The notes under the pieces: model-generated | What the model saw: only the letters and a program-made list of their open reading frames with translations | What the model was told of the DNA's origin: nothing | The model's database searches: none | NCBI GenBank assembly: GCA_038144955.1 | Contig: JAYQOT010000018.1 | Span: forward strand, 1 to 41,351 | Source of the DNA: Ga0077527 sp038144955 | GTDB taxonomy: Bacteria; Pseudomonadota; Gammaproteobacteria; Burkholderiales; SG8-41 | Length of the DNA stretch: 41,351 nt | Direction of reading: 5' to 3' | Position numbers and translations under genes: made by a program | Shown: one piece after another, positions 11,535-20,531 of the stretch | Numbering within the stretch: position 1 is the stretch's first letter | How the letters are laid out: every line of letters begins with the position of its first letter

Positions 11535-11921
11535 GTGACGTCCACAGTGGCCCGTAAAAGACCCAAATACCTGAACCTGATGCAGATCCGGCTGCCGGTG
11601 CCGGGCATCATTTCCATCATGCATCGCGTCAGTGGTGCAGTGCTGTTCCTGATGATTCCGCTGCTGCTGTGGCTGTTCCAGTCGAGCCTGCAGTCGGCGG
11701 AGACTTTCCAGCAGTTCCGTTCCGTCGTTACCCATCCGCTGATGAAACTGCTGTTGCTCGGATTGCTGTGGGGCTACCTGCATCATCTGCTCGCAGGGGT
11801 TCGTCACCTGTTTCTTGACTTGCATATCGGCATTGAACTCGAGGCGGCGCGCCGTTCCAGCCTGATTGTCCTCATCGGCGGTATCTTGCTGACCCTTGCG
11901 GTGGGAGTGGCGCTATGGTGA
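11535..11921 (+). CDS. sdhC: Succinate dehydrogenase cytochrome b556 subunit
   Basis: Membrane anchor subunit of complex II; with SdhD it binds haem b and ubiquinone. The GTG at 11535 is chosen because AGGGAG ends 5 bases before it; this gives 128 residues starting MTSTVARKRPKYLNL, the usual SdhC N-terminus. The motif RLPVPGIISIMHRVSGA (quinone site and start of helix 1) is clear, and three hydrophobic helices are visible, the second containing HHLLAGVRHL, whose histidines include the expected haem ligand. First gene of a long plus-strand block. Its stop overlaps the sdhD start by 7 bases. Confidence 0.93.
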   Translation: MTSTVARKRPKYLNLMQIRLPVPGIISIMHRVSGAVLFLMIPLLLWLFQSSLQSAETFQQFRSVVTHPLMKLLLLGLLWGYLHHLLAGVRHLFLDLHIGIELEAARRSSLIVLIGGILLTLAVGVALW

Positions 11922-12259
11922 ACCGCGATGTAGTGGGCGCCCATTACGGTCTGCGCGACTGGCTTGCGCAGCGTGCCACCGCGGTGGTGATGCTGGTGTA
12001 CACGCTGTTGCTGCTGCTGGCGCTGGTGATGCTGCCGAAATTCGATTACTGGCACTGGAAGGCGTTGTGGAGCCTGCCGCTGATGCAGTACGCGACGCTG
12101 CTGTTCATGGCGGCGTTGCTGTTTCATGCCTGGGTTGGCGTGCGCAATATTTTCATGGATTACATCAAGCTTCCCGGACTGCGCCTGATGCTTTACGTGC
12201 TGGTCATTTTTGCACTGATCGCCTATGGCGCGTGGTCGGTGCAGATCCTGTGGGGCTGA
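11915..12259 (+). CDS. sdhD: Succinate dehydrogenase membrane anchor subunit
   Basis: Second hydrophobic anchor of complex II, 114 residues with three transmembrane segments (about residues 22-42, 55-77 and 88-112). HYGLRDWLAQRATAVVM near the N-terminus and LFHAWVGVRNIFMDYIK in the middle helix region are characteristic of SdhD. Translation is coupled to sdhC through the overlap at 11915-11921, and sdhA follows after 6 bases. Confidence 0.93.
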   Translation: MVNRDVVGAHYGLRDWLAQRATAVVMLVYTLLLLLALVMLPKFDYWHWKALWSLPLMQYATLLFMAALLFHAWVGVRNIFMDYIKLPGLRLMLYVLVIFALIAYGAWSVQILWG

Positions 12260-12265
12260 AGGTCA

Positions 12266-14026
12266 ATGGCAATTACAACAAGACAGTTTGACGCGGTGGT
12301 GGTGGGTGCCGGCGGTTCCGGCTTGCGCGCAGCGCTGCAGCTGGCGGAAGCCAATCTGCGGGTGGCGGTGCTCTCGAAGGTGTTTCCGACCCGTTCGCAT
12401 ACGGTGGCGGCGCAGGGCGGCGTTTCTGCTTCGCTCGGCAACGAGGAGCCGGACAACTGGCACTGGCACATGTATGACACGGTCAAGGGTTCCGATTATC
12501 TCGGTGACCAGGACGCGATCGAATTCATGTGCCGCAAGGCCAATGAAGTGGTCATCGAGCTCGAGCATTTCGGCATGCCGTTCGACCGCCTGGACAACGG
12601 CAAGATCTACCAGCGTCCCTTCGGCGGTCACACCAGCAATTACGGCGAACGCGCAGTCAAGCGCGCCTGTGCAGCAGCGGACCGTACCGGCCATGCGATG
12701 CTGCATACGCTGTACCAGCGCAACGTCCGCGCCCATACCCAGTTTTTCGTCGAATGGATGGCGCTCGACCTGGTGCGTAACCAGGCCGGTGACGTGCTCG
12801 GCGTGGTGGCAATGGAAATGGAAACCGGCGAGGTATCGATACTGCAGGCGCGGGCAACGCTGCTGGCAACCGGCGGCGCCGGACGCATTTACTCGGCAAG
12901 CACCAATGCATTCATCAATACCGGCGACGGCCTGGGCATGGCGGCGCGTGCCGGTATTCCGCTGGAAGACATGGAGTTCTGGCAATTCCATCCCACCGGG
13001 GTGGCCGGTGCCGGCGTGCTGATTACCGAGGGCGTGCGTGGCGAGGGCGGATTCCTGCTCAACAAGAACGGCGAGCGCTTCATGGAGCGTTATGCGCCTA
13101 CGGTAAAAGACCTCGCCAGCCGTGACGTGGTGGCACGGGCAATGGCCACCGAGATCAAGGAAGGGCGCGGCGCCGGCAAGGAAGCCGACCACATCCTGCT
13201 CAAGCTCGATCACCTCGGCGCTGATGTCATCGACAAGCGCCTGCCCGGCATCCGCGAGATTGCCAAGAAATTCGCCAACGTCGATCCGGTCAAGGAACCG
13301 ATCCCGGTGGTGCCGACCTGTCATTACCAGATGGGCGGCGTGCCCACCAACATGTATGGCCAGGTGCTGGCTGGCCACGACGGCAATGCCATCGTCAACG
13401 GTTTGTATGCCGCCGGCGAATGCGCCTGTGTGTCGGTGCATGGCGCCAACCGTCTCGGCACCAACTCCCTGCTTGACCTGCTGGTGTTCGGCAAGGCTTC
13501 GGGCGAACAGGTGGTCAAGGATCTGGCAGGCAGCGGCAGTGCCTTGCAGGAATTGCCCAAGGATGCGGCTGATCGTGCCCTGGAGCGCGTGGCACGGCTG
13601 GACTCGGCCAAATCAGGCGAAAGCGTCAGTGAAGTCGGCGCTGAACTGCGGCGCACGATGCAGAACCACTGCGGCGTGTTCCGTTTCCCTGACAGCCTGG
13701 CTGAGGGCGTGAAGAAAATCGCCGAGGTGGCGGAGCGCGCGAAGCATCTGCATGTGAAGGACAAGAGCAAGGTGTTCAACACCGCGCGGGTGGAAGCGCT
13801 GGAGCTGGAAAATCTGGTCGAGGTCGCGGTTTCGACCATGGTTTCGGCCCATGCCCGCCAGGAATCCCGCGGCGCCCATGACCGCAGCGATTTTCCGAAG
13901 CGCGATGACGTCAACTGGATGAAACACACCTTCTGGTACAAGAACGGCAATCGCCTGGAGTACCGTCCGGTCAATCTCAAGCCGCTGACCGTGGCATCGT
14001 TCGAGCCCAAGGCCCGGGTTTACTGA
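12266..14026 (+). CDS. sdhA: Succinate dehydrogenase flavoprotein subunit
   Basis: Catalytic subunit oxidising succinate to fumarate on the cytoplasmic face of the inner membrane. 586 residues. The dinucleotide-binding loop is GAGGSGLRAA (residues 14-23). FAD attaches covalently to His45 in RSHTVAAQGG. Substrate-site elements QFHPTG, HGANRLGTNSLLD and the C-terminal RQESRGAHDRSDFPKRDD are intact. It sits between sdhD and sdhB with gaps of 6 and 13 bases. FAD attachment is expected to need SdhE, which is encoded just after sdhB. Confidence 0.97.
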   Translation: MAITTRQFDAVVVGAGGSGLRAALQLAEANLRVAVLSKVFPTRSHTVAAQGGVSASLGNEEPDNWHWHMYDTVKGSDYLGDQDAIEFMCRKANEVVIELEHFGMPFDRLDNGKIYQRPFGGHTSNYGERAVKRACAAADRTGHAMLHTLYQRNVRAHTQFFVEWMALDLVRNQAGDVLGVVAMEMETGEVSILQARATLLATGGAGRIYSASTNAFINTGDGLGMAARAGIPLEDMEFWQFHPTGVAGAGVLITEGVRGEGGFLLNKNGERFMERYAPTVKDLASRDVVARAMATEIKEGRGAGKEADHILLKLDHLGADVIDKRLPGIREIAKKFANVDPVKEPIPVVPTCHYQMGGVPTNMYGQVLAGHDGNAIVNGLYAAGECACVSVHGANRLGTNSLLDLLVFGKASGEQVVKDLAGSGSALQELPKDAADRALERVARLDSAKSGESVSEVGAELRRTMQNHCGVFRFPDSLAEGVKKIAEVAERAKHLHVKDKSKVFNTARVEALELENLVEVAVSTMVSAHARQESRGAHDRSDFPKRDDVNWMKHTFWYKNGNRLEYRPVNLKPLTVASFEPKARVY

Positions 14027-14039
14027 GCAAGGAATACGG

Positions 14040-14735
14040 ATGCGCATTTCCATTTACCGCTACAACCCCGACGCCGATGCCGCGCCGCGGATGCAGGATT
14101 ACGATATCCCCCTGGAACCCACGGACCGGATGCTGCTTGATGTGCTGATCCGGGTGAAGTCTGTGGATGACACGTTTGCATTCCGCCGTTCCTGTCGCGA
14201 GGGAGTTTGCGGTTCGGATGCGATGAACATCAACGGCAAGAACGGCCTGGCCTGCATCACCAAGGTCGCCGACCTCAAGGAACCGGTGGTGATCAAGCCG
14301 CTGCCGGGATTGCCGGTGATCCGCGACCTGATCGTCGACATGTCGCAGTTTTTCAAGCAGTACCACTCGGTCACGCCCTATGTCGTGAACGACACGCCGC
14401 GTCCCGAGACCGAGCGCCTGCAGTCGCCGGAAGACCGGGAGGAACTCAACGGCCTCTACGAATGCATACTCTGCGCCTGCTGCTCGACCTCGTGCCCTTC
14501 GTTCTGGTGGAATCCGGACAAGTTCGTCGGTCCGGCGGGGCTGCTGCAGGCTTACCGGTTCATTGCCGATACCCGTGACCAGGTGACCAATCAGCGGCTG
14601 GACAACCTGGAGGATCCGTACCGGCTGTTCCGTTGCCATTCGATCATGAATTGCGTCGATGTCTGTCCCAAGGGGCTGAATCCGACCAAGGCCATCGGCA
14701 AGATCAAGGATTTGCTGGTGAAGAGGACAGTCTAA
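14040..14735 (+). CDS. sdhB: Succinate dehydrogenase iron-sulfur subunit
   Basis: Carries electrons from SdhA to the quinone site. 231 residues. The [2Fe-2S] ligands are in SCREGVCGSDAMNI and LACIT; the [4Fe-4S] and [3Fe-4S] clusters use CILCACCSTSCPSFWW and CHSIMNCVDVCPKGLNP. A usable Shine-Dalgarno (AAGGAA) precedes the ATG. Closely packed between sdhA and sdhE. Confidence 0.97.
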   Translation: MRISIYRYNPDADAAPRMQDYDIPLEPTDRMLLDVLIRVKSVDDTFAFRRSCREGVCGSDAMNINGKNGLACITKVADLKEPVVIKPLPGLPVIRDLIVDMSQFFKQYHSVTPYVVNDTPRPETERLQSPEDREELNGLYECILCACCSTSCPSFWWNPDKFVGPAGLLQAYRFIADTRDQVTNQRLDNLEDPYRLFRCHSIMNCVDVCPKGLNPTKAIGKIKDLLVKRTV

Positions 14736-14747
14736 GGCGCACAGAGC

Positions 14748-14978
14748 ATGTCCGAACTGGACCGAATCCGCTGGCAATGCCGGCGGGGGATGTTGGAGTT
14801 GGATCTCGTGTTGAACCGGTTTGTGGAGGAGGATCTGGCGGCACTCGATCCGGAACAGTTGCAGACATTCAAGAATTTGCTGGCCGAAGCCGATACCCAA
14901 CTGTTGTCCTGGGTGATGGGGCAGACCGAACCGCCAGAGCCGTATGTCGCGCTGATCCGCAGATTGCGCCAGAACTGA
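14748..14978 (+). CDS. sdhE: FAD assembly factor SdhE
   Basis: 76-residue protein of the SdhE/YgfY (DUF339) family that promotes covalent flavinylation of SdhA. The family-defining RRGMLELD motif (Arg-Gly, residues 12-19) and the later FKNLLAEADTQLLSW helix are present. Its position directly after sdhB is the usual one in betaproteobacteria. A 65-base gap separates it from gltA. Confidence 0.95.
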   Translation: MSELDRIRWQCRRGMLELDLVLNRFVEEDLAALDPEQLQTFKNLLAEADTQLLSWVMGQTEPPEPYVALIRRLRQN

Positions 14979-15043
14979 AACAATTCATATCTGGAATTGA
15001 CGTGAGGTTGTTTTAATAAGTACTTGTTTTTACGGAGAATTAT

Positions 15044-16342
15044 ATGAAAGAAAAACTCGCAACCCTGTCCTTCAGCGACGGTACCCCCTCCGTTGATTTC
15101 CCGGTTCTCGGCGGCACCATCGGACCCGATGTCATCGATGTCCGCAGCCTTTATGCCAAGACCGGCAAGTTCACCTATGACCCCGGTTTCATGTCGACGG
15201 CGAGCTGCCGTTCGACCATTACCTACATCGACGGCGACGAGGGCATCCTGCTCTATCGCGGCTATCCGATCGAGCAGCTGGCTGAGAAATGCGATTTCCT
15301 CGAAGTGGCCTACCTGATTCTCAACGGCGAACTGCCGAACAAGCAGCAGAAGCAGGAATTCGACGACATCGTCACCAAGCACACCATGGTGCACGACCAG
15401 ATGACCTTCTTTTTCCGCGGATTCCGCCGCGATGCGCATCCGATGGCCGTGCTCTGCGGCGTGGTCGGCGCGCTGTCAGCGTTCTACCATGATTCGATCA
15501 ACATCCACGACGCGCGCAGCCGCGAGATTTCGGCCTTCCGCCTGATTGCCAAGCTGCCGACCATTACGGCAATGGCCTACAAGTACAATTCGGGTCAGCC
15601 GTTCATGTATCCGAAGAACTCGCTGAACTATACCGAGAACTTTCTGCACATGATGTTCGGCACGCCCTGCGAGGATTACAAGCCGAACCCGGTGATTTCG
15701 CGGGCGATGGACCGCATCCTGATCCTTCATGCCGACCACGAACAGAATGCCTCGACCTCGACCGTGCGCCTGGCCGGATCGACCGGTGCCAATCCGTTCG
15801 CCTGTATTTCCGCCGGCATTGCCAGCCTTTGGGGTCCTGCCCATGGCGGCGCCAACGAAGCCGTGCTGAAGATGCTCGACGAGATCGGCGAAGAGAAGAA
15901 CATTCCCGCCTTCATCAAGCGGGTCAAGGAAAAGGACGGTCACGCGATGCTGATGGGCTTCGGTCACCGCGTCTACAAGAACTATGATCCGCGCGCCAAG
16001 ATCATCCAGCGCACCTGCCACGAAGTGCTGGAAGAGCTCGACATGAAGGACAACAAGCTGATCAAGCTGGCGATGAAGCTGGAAAAGATAGCGCTGGAAG
16101 ACGATTATTTCATCAAGCGCAAACTCTATCCGAACGTCGATTTCTATTCCGGCATCGTCTACAGGGCACTGGGCATCCCGGTCAGCATGTATACCGCCAT
16201 CTTCGCGCTGGCGCGTACGGTCGGCTGGATCGCGCAATGGAAGGAACTGATCGCCGATACCGACCAGAAGATCGGGCGTCCCCGCCAGCTGTTCACCGGT
16301 GCCAAGCGCCGCGAATTCGTGCCCGTGGGCAAACGCAAGTAA
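15044..16342 (+). CDS. gltA: Citrate synthase (type II, hexameric class)
   Basis: Condenses acetyl-CoA and oxaloacetate to citrate. 432 residues with the long N-terminal beta domain typical of Gram-negative, NADH-sensitive enzymes. Catalytic segments are HADHEQNASTSTVR, GPAHGGANEAVL and GFGHRVYKNYDPRA, with RRxFVPVxxR near the C-terminus. GGAG 8 bases before the ATG supports the start. The 65-base upstream gap contains TTGACG but no -10 at ideal spacing, so it may be read from the sdh promoter, a local one, or both. It is the second citrate-synthase-fold enzyme in the window, after prpC. Confidence 0.97.
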   Translation: MKEKLATLSFSDGTPSVDFPVLGGTIGPDVIDVRSLYAKTGKFTYDPGFMSTASCRSTITYIDGDEGILLYRGYPIEQLAEKCDFLEVAYLILNGELPNKQQKQEFDDIVTKHTMVHDQMTFFFRGFRRDAHPMAVLCGVVGALSAFYHDSINIHDARSREISAFRLIAKLPTITAMAYKYNSGQPFMYPKNSLNYTENFLHMMFGTPCEDYKPNPVISRAMDRILILHADHEQNASTSTVRLAGSTGANPFACISAGIASLWGPAHGGANEAVLKMLDEIGEEKNIPAFIKRVKEKDGHAMLMGFGHRVYKNYDPRAKIIQRTCHEVLEELDMKDNKLIKLAMKLEKIALEDDYFIKRKLYPNVDFYSGIVYRALGIPVSMYTAIFALARTVGWIAQWKELIADTDQKIGRPRQLFTGAKRREFVPVGKRK

Positions 16343-16386
16343 TTACCCGGAACAGGGCACGACAGGACTGAAAGACAGGTGCTGAA

Positions 16387-19275
16387 ATGATGAAGGAATC
16401 CCGCGGAACCTCTCTGCTGTTCGGTGCCAATGCGCCGTTCGTCGAAGGGCTTTACGAGCAGTATCTGAAGGATCCGCAGTCGGTGGAGCCACGCTGGCGC
16501 GGTTATTTCGACGAACTGCAGCGCCTGGATGACGGTCCTGCGGACGTGTCGCACAGTGATGTGCAGCAGCATTTCATCGATCTGGCGCGCAGCCGGCGTC
16601 CTGCTGCTGCGGGCGGCTCCGATGTCACGCAGAAAAACCTGCAAAAGCAGTTTTCGGTGATGCAGCTGATTTCGGCCTACCGTTTCCAGGGCAACCGGGT
16701 GGCCGATACGGATCCGCTGAAGCGCATCATCGATGCCCCGGTGATTGCCGAACTCGATCCCGCGCATTACGGACTGGGCGAGCAGGACATGGATACGGTG
16801 TTCGACACCGGCACGCTGCACGGTCCGGCACGGGCGACATTGCGTGAAATTCTGCAGGCTCTGCGCGACACCTACTGCCGGACTATCGGTGTCGAATACA
16901 TGTACATGTCCGATATTCCGCAGAAGCGCTGGATGTCGGAGCGACTGGAACCGTCACGCGGGCGTCCGAGTTACGACGCGGCTTTCAAAAAGCATCTGCT
17001 GGATCGCCTGACAGCGGCGGAGACGCTGGAAAAGTATCTCAATGCCAAGTACGTCGGCCAGACCCGGTTTTCGCTGGAAGGCGGCGACGGACTGATTCCG
17101 ATGCTCGACCACCTGCTGCAACGTGCCGGTGGCGCCGGGGTGCAGGAGATGGTGATCGGCATGGCGCATCGCGGGCGGCTGAATGTGCTGGTCAATACGC
17201 TGGGGAAAATGCCCAAGGACCTGTTTTCGTCTTTCGAAGGCAAGCAGCATGCCGAAGTGCTGGCCGGTGACGTGAAATATCACGACGGGTTTTCCTCGAA
17301 CGTGATGACTTCGGGCGGACCGATGCATGTCACGGTCGCCTTCAATCCTTCGCACCTCGAGATTGTCAATCCCGTGGTGGAAGGTTCGGTGCGCGCTCGC
17401 CAGCACCGGCGCAAGGATCATACCGGCGGACAGGTATTGCCGGTGCTGATCCACGGCGATGCCGCGTTCTCGGGGCAGGGCGTGATCCAGGAAGTGCTCA
17501 ATTTTGCCGAGACGCGGGGCTACGGCACCGGCGGCACGGTGCATATCATTATCAACAACCAGATCGGCTTTACCACCTCGGACCCGCGTGATGCGCGCTC
17601 GACCACGTACTGCTCGGATGTGGTGAAGATGCTCGAAGTGCCGATTTTCCATGTCAACGGCGACGACCCTGAGGCCATCGCTTTCGTCACCGAAATCGCA
17701 CTCGATTACCGGATGAAATTCCAGAAGGACGTGGTGATCGACCTCGTTTGTTACCGCCGGCTCGGGCATAACGAACAGGATGAGCCGATGGTGACGCAGC
17801 CGATGATGTACCGGCGCATCCACGCCCATCCGACGCCGCGCAAGGTCTATGCTGACCAGCTGATCGGCGAAGGACTGGTTTCCGAAGAAGAAACCGAGAT
17901 AATGGTCAACGAATTCCGCAATGCGCTGGATCGGGGATACCACACCAACCAGACCATACTTTCCAACTTCAAGCCGCCGTTCGAGACCAACTGGCTGCCG
18001 TACCGGGGCACCAAGTGGAACGAAAACGACGACACGCGACTGCCGCTCGAGCACCTGCAGATGCTGGCGCGCAAGGTCTGCGAAGTGCCTGCCAATTTCA
18101 AGCTGCACCCGCGGGTGCAGAAGATCATGGATGACCGGCGCTTGATGGCCGAAGGCAAGTTGCCGCTGGACTGGGGCATGGCCGAGACGCTGGCCTATGC
18201 GACGCTGCTCACGGAAGGTTTCTCGGTGCGCCTGTCAGGACAGGATTCGGGGCGCGGCACGTTTTTCCACCGCCACGCGGTGTTGCACGACCAGGGCCGC
18301 GAACGCTGGGACCAGGGCACCCATGTGCCGCTGCAGCATCTGGCGCCGGACCAGGGTGATTTCGTGGTCATCGATTCGGTACTGTCGGAAGAAGCGGTGC
18401 TGGGCTTCGAGTACGGTTACGCCACCTCCGGACCGAAGGAACTGGTGATCTGGGAGGCGCAGTACGGCGACTTCGTCAACGGTGCGCAGGTGGTCATTGA
18501 CCAGTTCATCGCCTCCGGTGAAGTGAAATGGGGACGCATGTGCGGTCTGACGATGATGCTGCCCCATGGTTACGAAGGCGCGGGCCCCGAGCATTCTTCG
18601 GGTCGCATCGAACGTTTTCTGCAATTGTGCGCGGACTACAACATGCAGGTCTGCGTCCCGGCCACCCCGGTGCAGATGTATTACCTGCTGCGCCGGCAGA
18701 TGGTGCGCCCGCACCGCAAGCCGCTGATCATTTTTTCGCCGAAGAGCCTGCTGCGGCACAAGGAATCGGTATCTCCTCTCGAAGAATTTGCCAATGACAA
18801 ATTCAATCCGGTCAATGAAGACTGGGATTCGCGTGAAATCGACCCGGAAAAAGTCGAGCGGGTGATTTTCTGCAGCGGCAAGGTCTATTACGACCTGCGC
18901 GCAGAACGACGGGCGCGTGCTTTGCAGAATGCGCCGCTGGTGCGCATCGCGCAGATCTATCCCTTTCCGCACGACGAATTCCGCGCCCAGATCGTGCGCT
19001 ACAAGAATGCCAAGGAAATCGTCTGGTGCCAGGAAGAACCGCGCAACCAGGGTTCATGGCGGCATATCCAGCATTACCTGATGCGCCATCTGCTGCCGCA
19101 CCAGAAGCTGTACTACGCCGGGCGTGATTCGTCGGCATCTCCTGCAGCCGGCTACAAATCGCTGCACGAGAAACAGCAGAAGGACCTGGTCGATCAGGCG
19201 CTCACGCCCTCCGGTGGCAGCGAACCGCGAATGTTCCTCCGTCCGCGTGCGTTGGCGGAAGGCGAAGAGCATTAA
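16387..19275 (+). CDS. odhA: 2-Oxoglutarate dehydrogenase E1 component
   Basis: Thiamine-diphosphate-dependent decarboxylase of the 2-oxoglutarate dehydrogenase complex (also called sucA). 962 residues. The N-terminal FVEGLYEQYLKDPQSVEPRW is the conserved E2-binding region. IGMAHRGRLNVLVN, HGDAAFSGQGVIQE, the ThDP/Mg segment ending IINNQIGFTTS, and YRRLGHNEQDEP mark the catalytic domain; EEPRNQGSW lies near the C-terminus. Two ATGs (16387, 16390) are possible. It is followed after 34 bases by odhB. Confidence 0.97.
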   Translation: MMKESRGTSLLFGANAPFVEGLYEQYLKDPQSVEPRWRGYFDELQRLDDGPADVSHSDVQQHFIDLARSRRPAAAGGSDVTQKNLQKQFSVMQLISAYRFQGNRVADTDPLKRIIDAPVIAELDPAHYGLGEQDMDTVFDTGTLHGPARATLREILQALRDTYCRTIGVEYMYMSDIPQKRWMSERLEPSRGRPSYDAAFKKHLLDRLTAAETLEKYLNAKYVGQTRFSLEGGDGLIPMLDHLLQRAGGAGVQEMVIGMAHRGRLNVLVNTLGKMPKDLFSSFEGKQHAEVLAGDVKYHDGFSSNVMTSGGPMHVTVAFNPSHLEIVNPVVEGSVRARQHRRKDHTGGQVLPVLIHGDAAFSGQGVIQEVLNFAETRGYGTGGTVHIIINNQIGFTTSDPRDARSTTYCSDVVKMLEVPIFHVNGDDPEAIAFVTEIALDYRMKFQKDVVIDLVCYRRLGHNEQDEPMVTQPMMYRRIHAHPTPRKVYADQLIGEGLVSEEETEIMVNEFRNALDRGYHTNQTILSNFKPPFETNWLPYRGTKWNENDDTRLPLEHLQMLARKVCEVPANFKLHPRVQKIMDDRRLMAEGKLPLDWGMAETLAYATLLTEGFSVRLSGQDSGRGTFFHRHAVLHDQGRERWDQGTHVPLQHLAPDQGDFVVIDSVLSEEAVLGFEYGYATSGPKELVIWEAQYGDFVNGAQVVIDQFIASGEVKWGRMCGLTMMLPHGYEGAGPEHSSGRIERFLQLCADYNMQVCVPATPVQMYYLLRRQMVRPHRKPLIIFSPKSLLRHKESVSPLEEFANDKFNPVNEDWDSREIDPEKVERVIFCSGKVYYDLRAERRARALQNAPLVRIAQIYPFPHDEFRAQIVRYKNAKEIVWCQEEPRNQGSWRHIQHYLMRHLLPHQKLYYAGRDSSASPAAGYKSLHEKQQKDLVDQALTPSGGSEPRMFLRPRALAEGEEH

Positions 19276-19309
19276 TTTATAAATTTAATCAATAGGTTAC
19301 GGAGTTATC

Positions 19310-20530
19310 ATGCTCGTTGATGTGAAGGTGCCGCAGCTCTCGGAATCGGTGGCCGAGGCGACCCTGGTGTCGTGGCACAAGAAGGCCGGTGAATACATCA
19401 AGCGCGACGAAAATCTGGTCGATATCGAGACCGACAAGGTCGTGCTGGAAACTCCCGCGCCGCAGGCGGGCGTGCTGGTCAAGATCGTCAAGACCGATGG
19501 CAGCACGGTCACCAGCAACGAAATCATTGCCCAGATCGATACTGACGGGAAACCGGACGCAGCCGGAGCCGCAACAGCCGCTGCGAAGCCGGCGGCAACA
19601 CCTGCTGCAGCGGAGAAGCCCGGAGCGCCGGTGGCCATGCCCTCGGCGCAGAAGCTGGCGGCGGAAAAGAATGTCGATACCGCAGCCCTCAGCGGTACCG
19701 GCCGCGGCGGGCGCGTGACCAAGGGAGATGTACTGCAGGCCACTGAAGGCGGTGCGCGGAGCGCAGCGCCTGCTGCAGCGGCAGCTCCGGCACGGGCGAT
19801 GCCCGCCGTGGACCTGGGTGATCTGGGTGAGCGTCCGGAGCAGCGGGTGCCGATGTCGCGGCTGCGTGCACGCATAGCCGAGCGCCTGGTGCAATCGCAG
19901 TCTACGGCAGCGATCCTGACCACGTTCAACGAGGTCAACATGCAGCCGGTGATCGACCTGCGCAACCGCTACAAGGACCGCTTCGAGAAGGAGCATGGCG
20001 TCAAGCTGGGTTTCATGTCGTTCTTCGTCAAGGCCGCGGTGCATGCGCTGAAAAAATACCCGGTGGTCAACGCTTCGATCGACGGCAACGATATCGTCTA
20101 TCACGGTTACTATGACATCGGCATTGCGGTGGGCAGCCCGCGCGGTCTGGTGGTGCCCATCCTGCGCAATTGCGACCAGATGACGCTGGCTGACATCGAG
20201 AAGCAGATCACCGAGTACGGCAAGCGCGCCCAGGACGGCAAGCTGACCATCGAAGAACTGACCGGCGGCACTTTCTCGATTTCCAATGGCGGCGTGTTCG
20301 GCTCGATGCTGTCGACCCCGATCATCAATCCGCCGCAGTGCGCGATTCTCGGCTTGCACGCGACCAAGGAACGCGCGGTGGTGGAGAACGGCCAGATCGT
20401 GATCCGGCCGATGAATTACCTTGCGTTGTCCTATGACCATCGCATCATCGACGGCCGCGAAGCAGTGCTGTCGCTGGTGGCGATGAAAGATGCGCTGGAA
20501 GATCCGGCGCGGATACTGCTGGATATCTGA
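19310..20530 (+). CDS. odhB: Dihydrolipoyllysine succinyltransferase (2-oxoglutarate dehydrogenase E2)
   Basis: Core acyltransferase of the 2-oxoglutarate dehydrogenase complex (also sucB). 406 residues: one lipoyl domain (about 1-77, lipoylated Lys43 in ETDKVVLE), an Ala/Pro-rich linker, a peripheral subunit-binding domain (about 107-145, GTGRGGRVTKGDVL), a second Ala-rich linker, then the catalytic domain with NGGVFGSMLSTPIINPPQ and the active-site LSYDHRIIDGREAV. ACGGAG lies 7 bases before the ATG. lpd follows with only one base between the genes. Confidence 0.97.
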   Translation: MLVDVKVPQLSESVAEATLVSWHKKAGEYIKRDENLVDIETDKVVLETPAPQAGVLVKIVKTDGSTVTSNEIIAQIDTDGKPDAAGAATAAAKPAATPAAAEKPGAPVAMPSAQKLAAEKNVDTAALSGTGRGGRVTKGDVLQATEGGARSAAPAAAAAPARAMPAVDLGDLGERPEQRVPMSRLRARIAERLVQSQSTAAILTTFNEVNMQPVIDLRNRYKDRFEKEHGVKLGFMSFFVKAAVHALKKYPVVNASIDGNDIVYHGYYDIGIAVGSPRGLVVPILRNCDQMTLADIEKQITEYGKRAQDGKLTIEELTGGTFSISNGGVFGSMLSTPIINPPQCAILGLHATKERAVVENGQIVIRPMNYLALSYDHRIIDGREAVLSLVAMKDALEDPARILLDI

Positions 20531-20531
20531 A

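Noticed and set aside
14633..15016. Plus-strand frame spanning the end of sdhB and all of sdhE
   Set aside because: sdhE is recognisable in another frame over the same bases; this frame has no family character.
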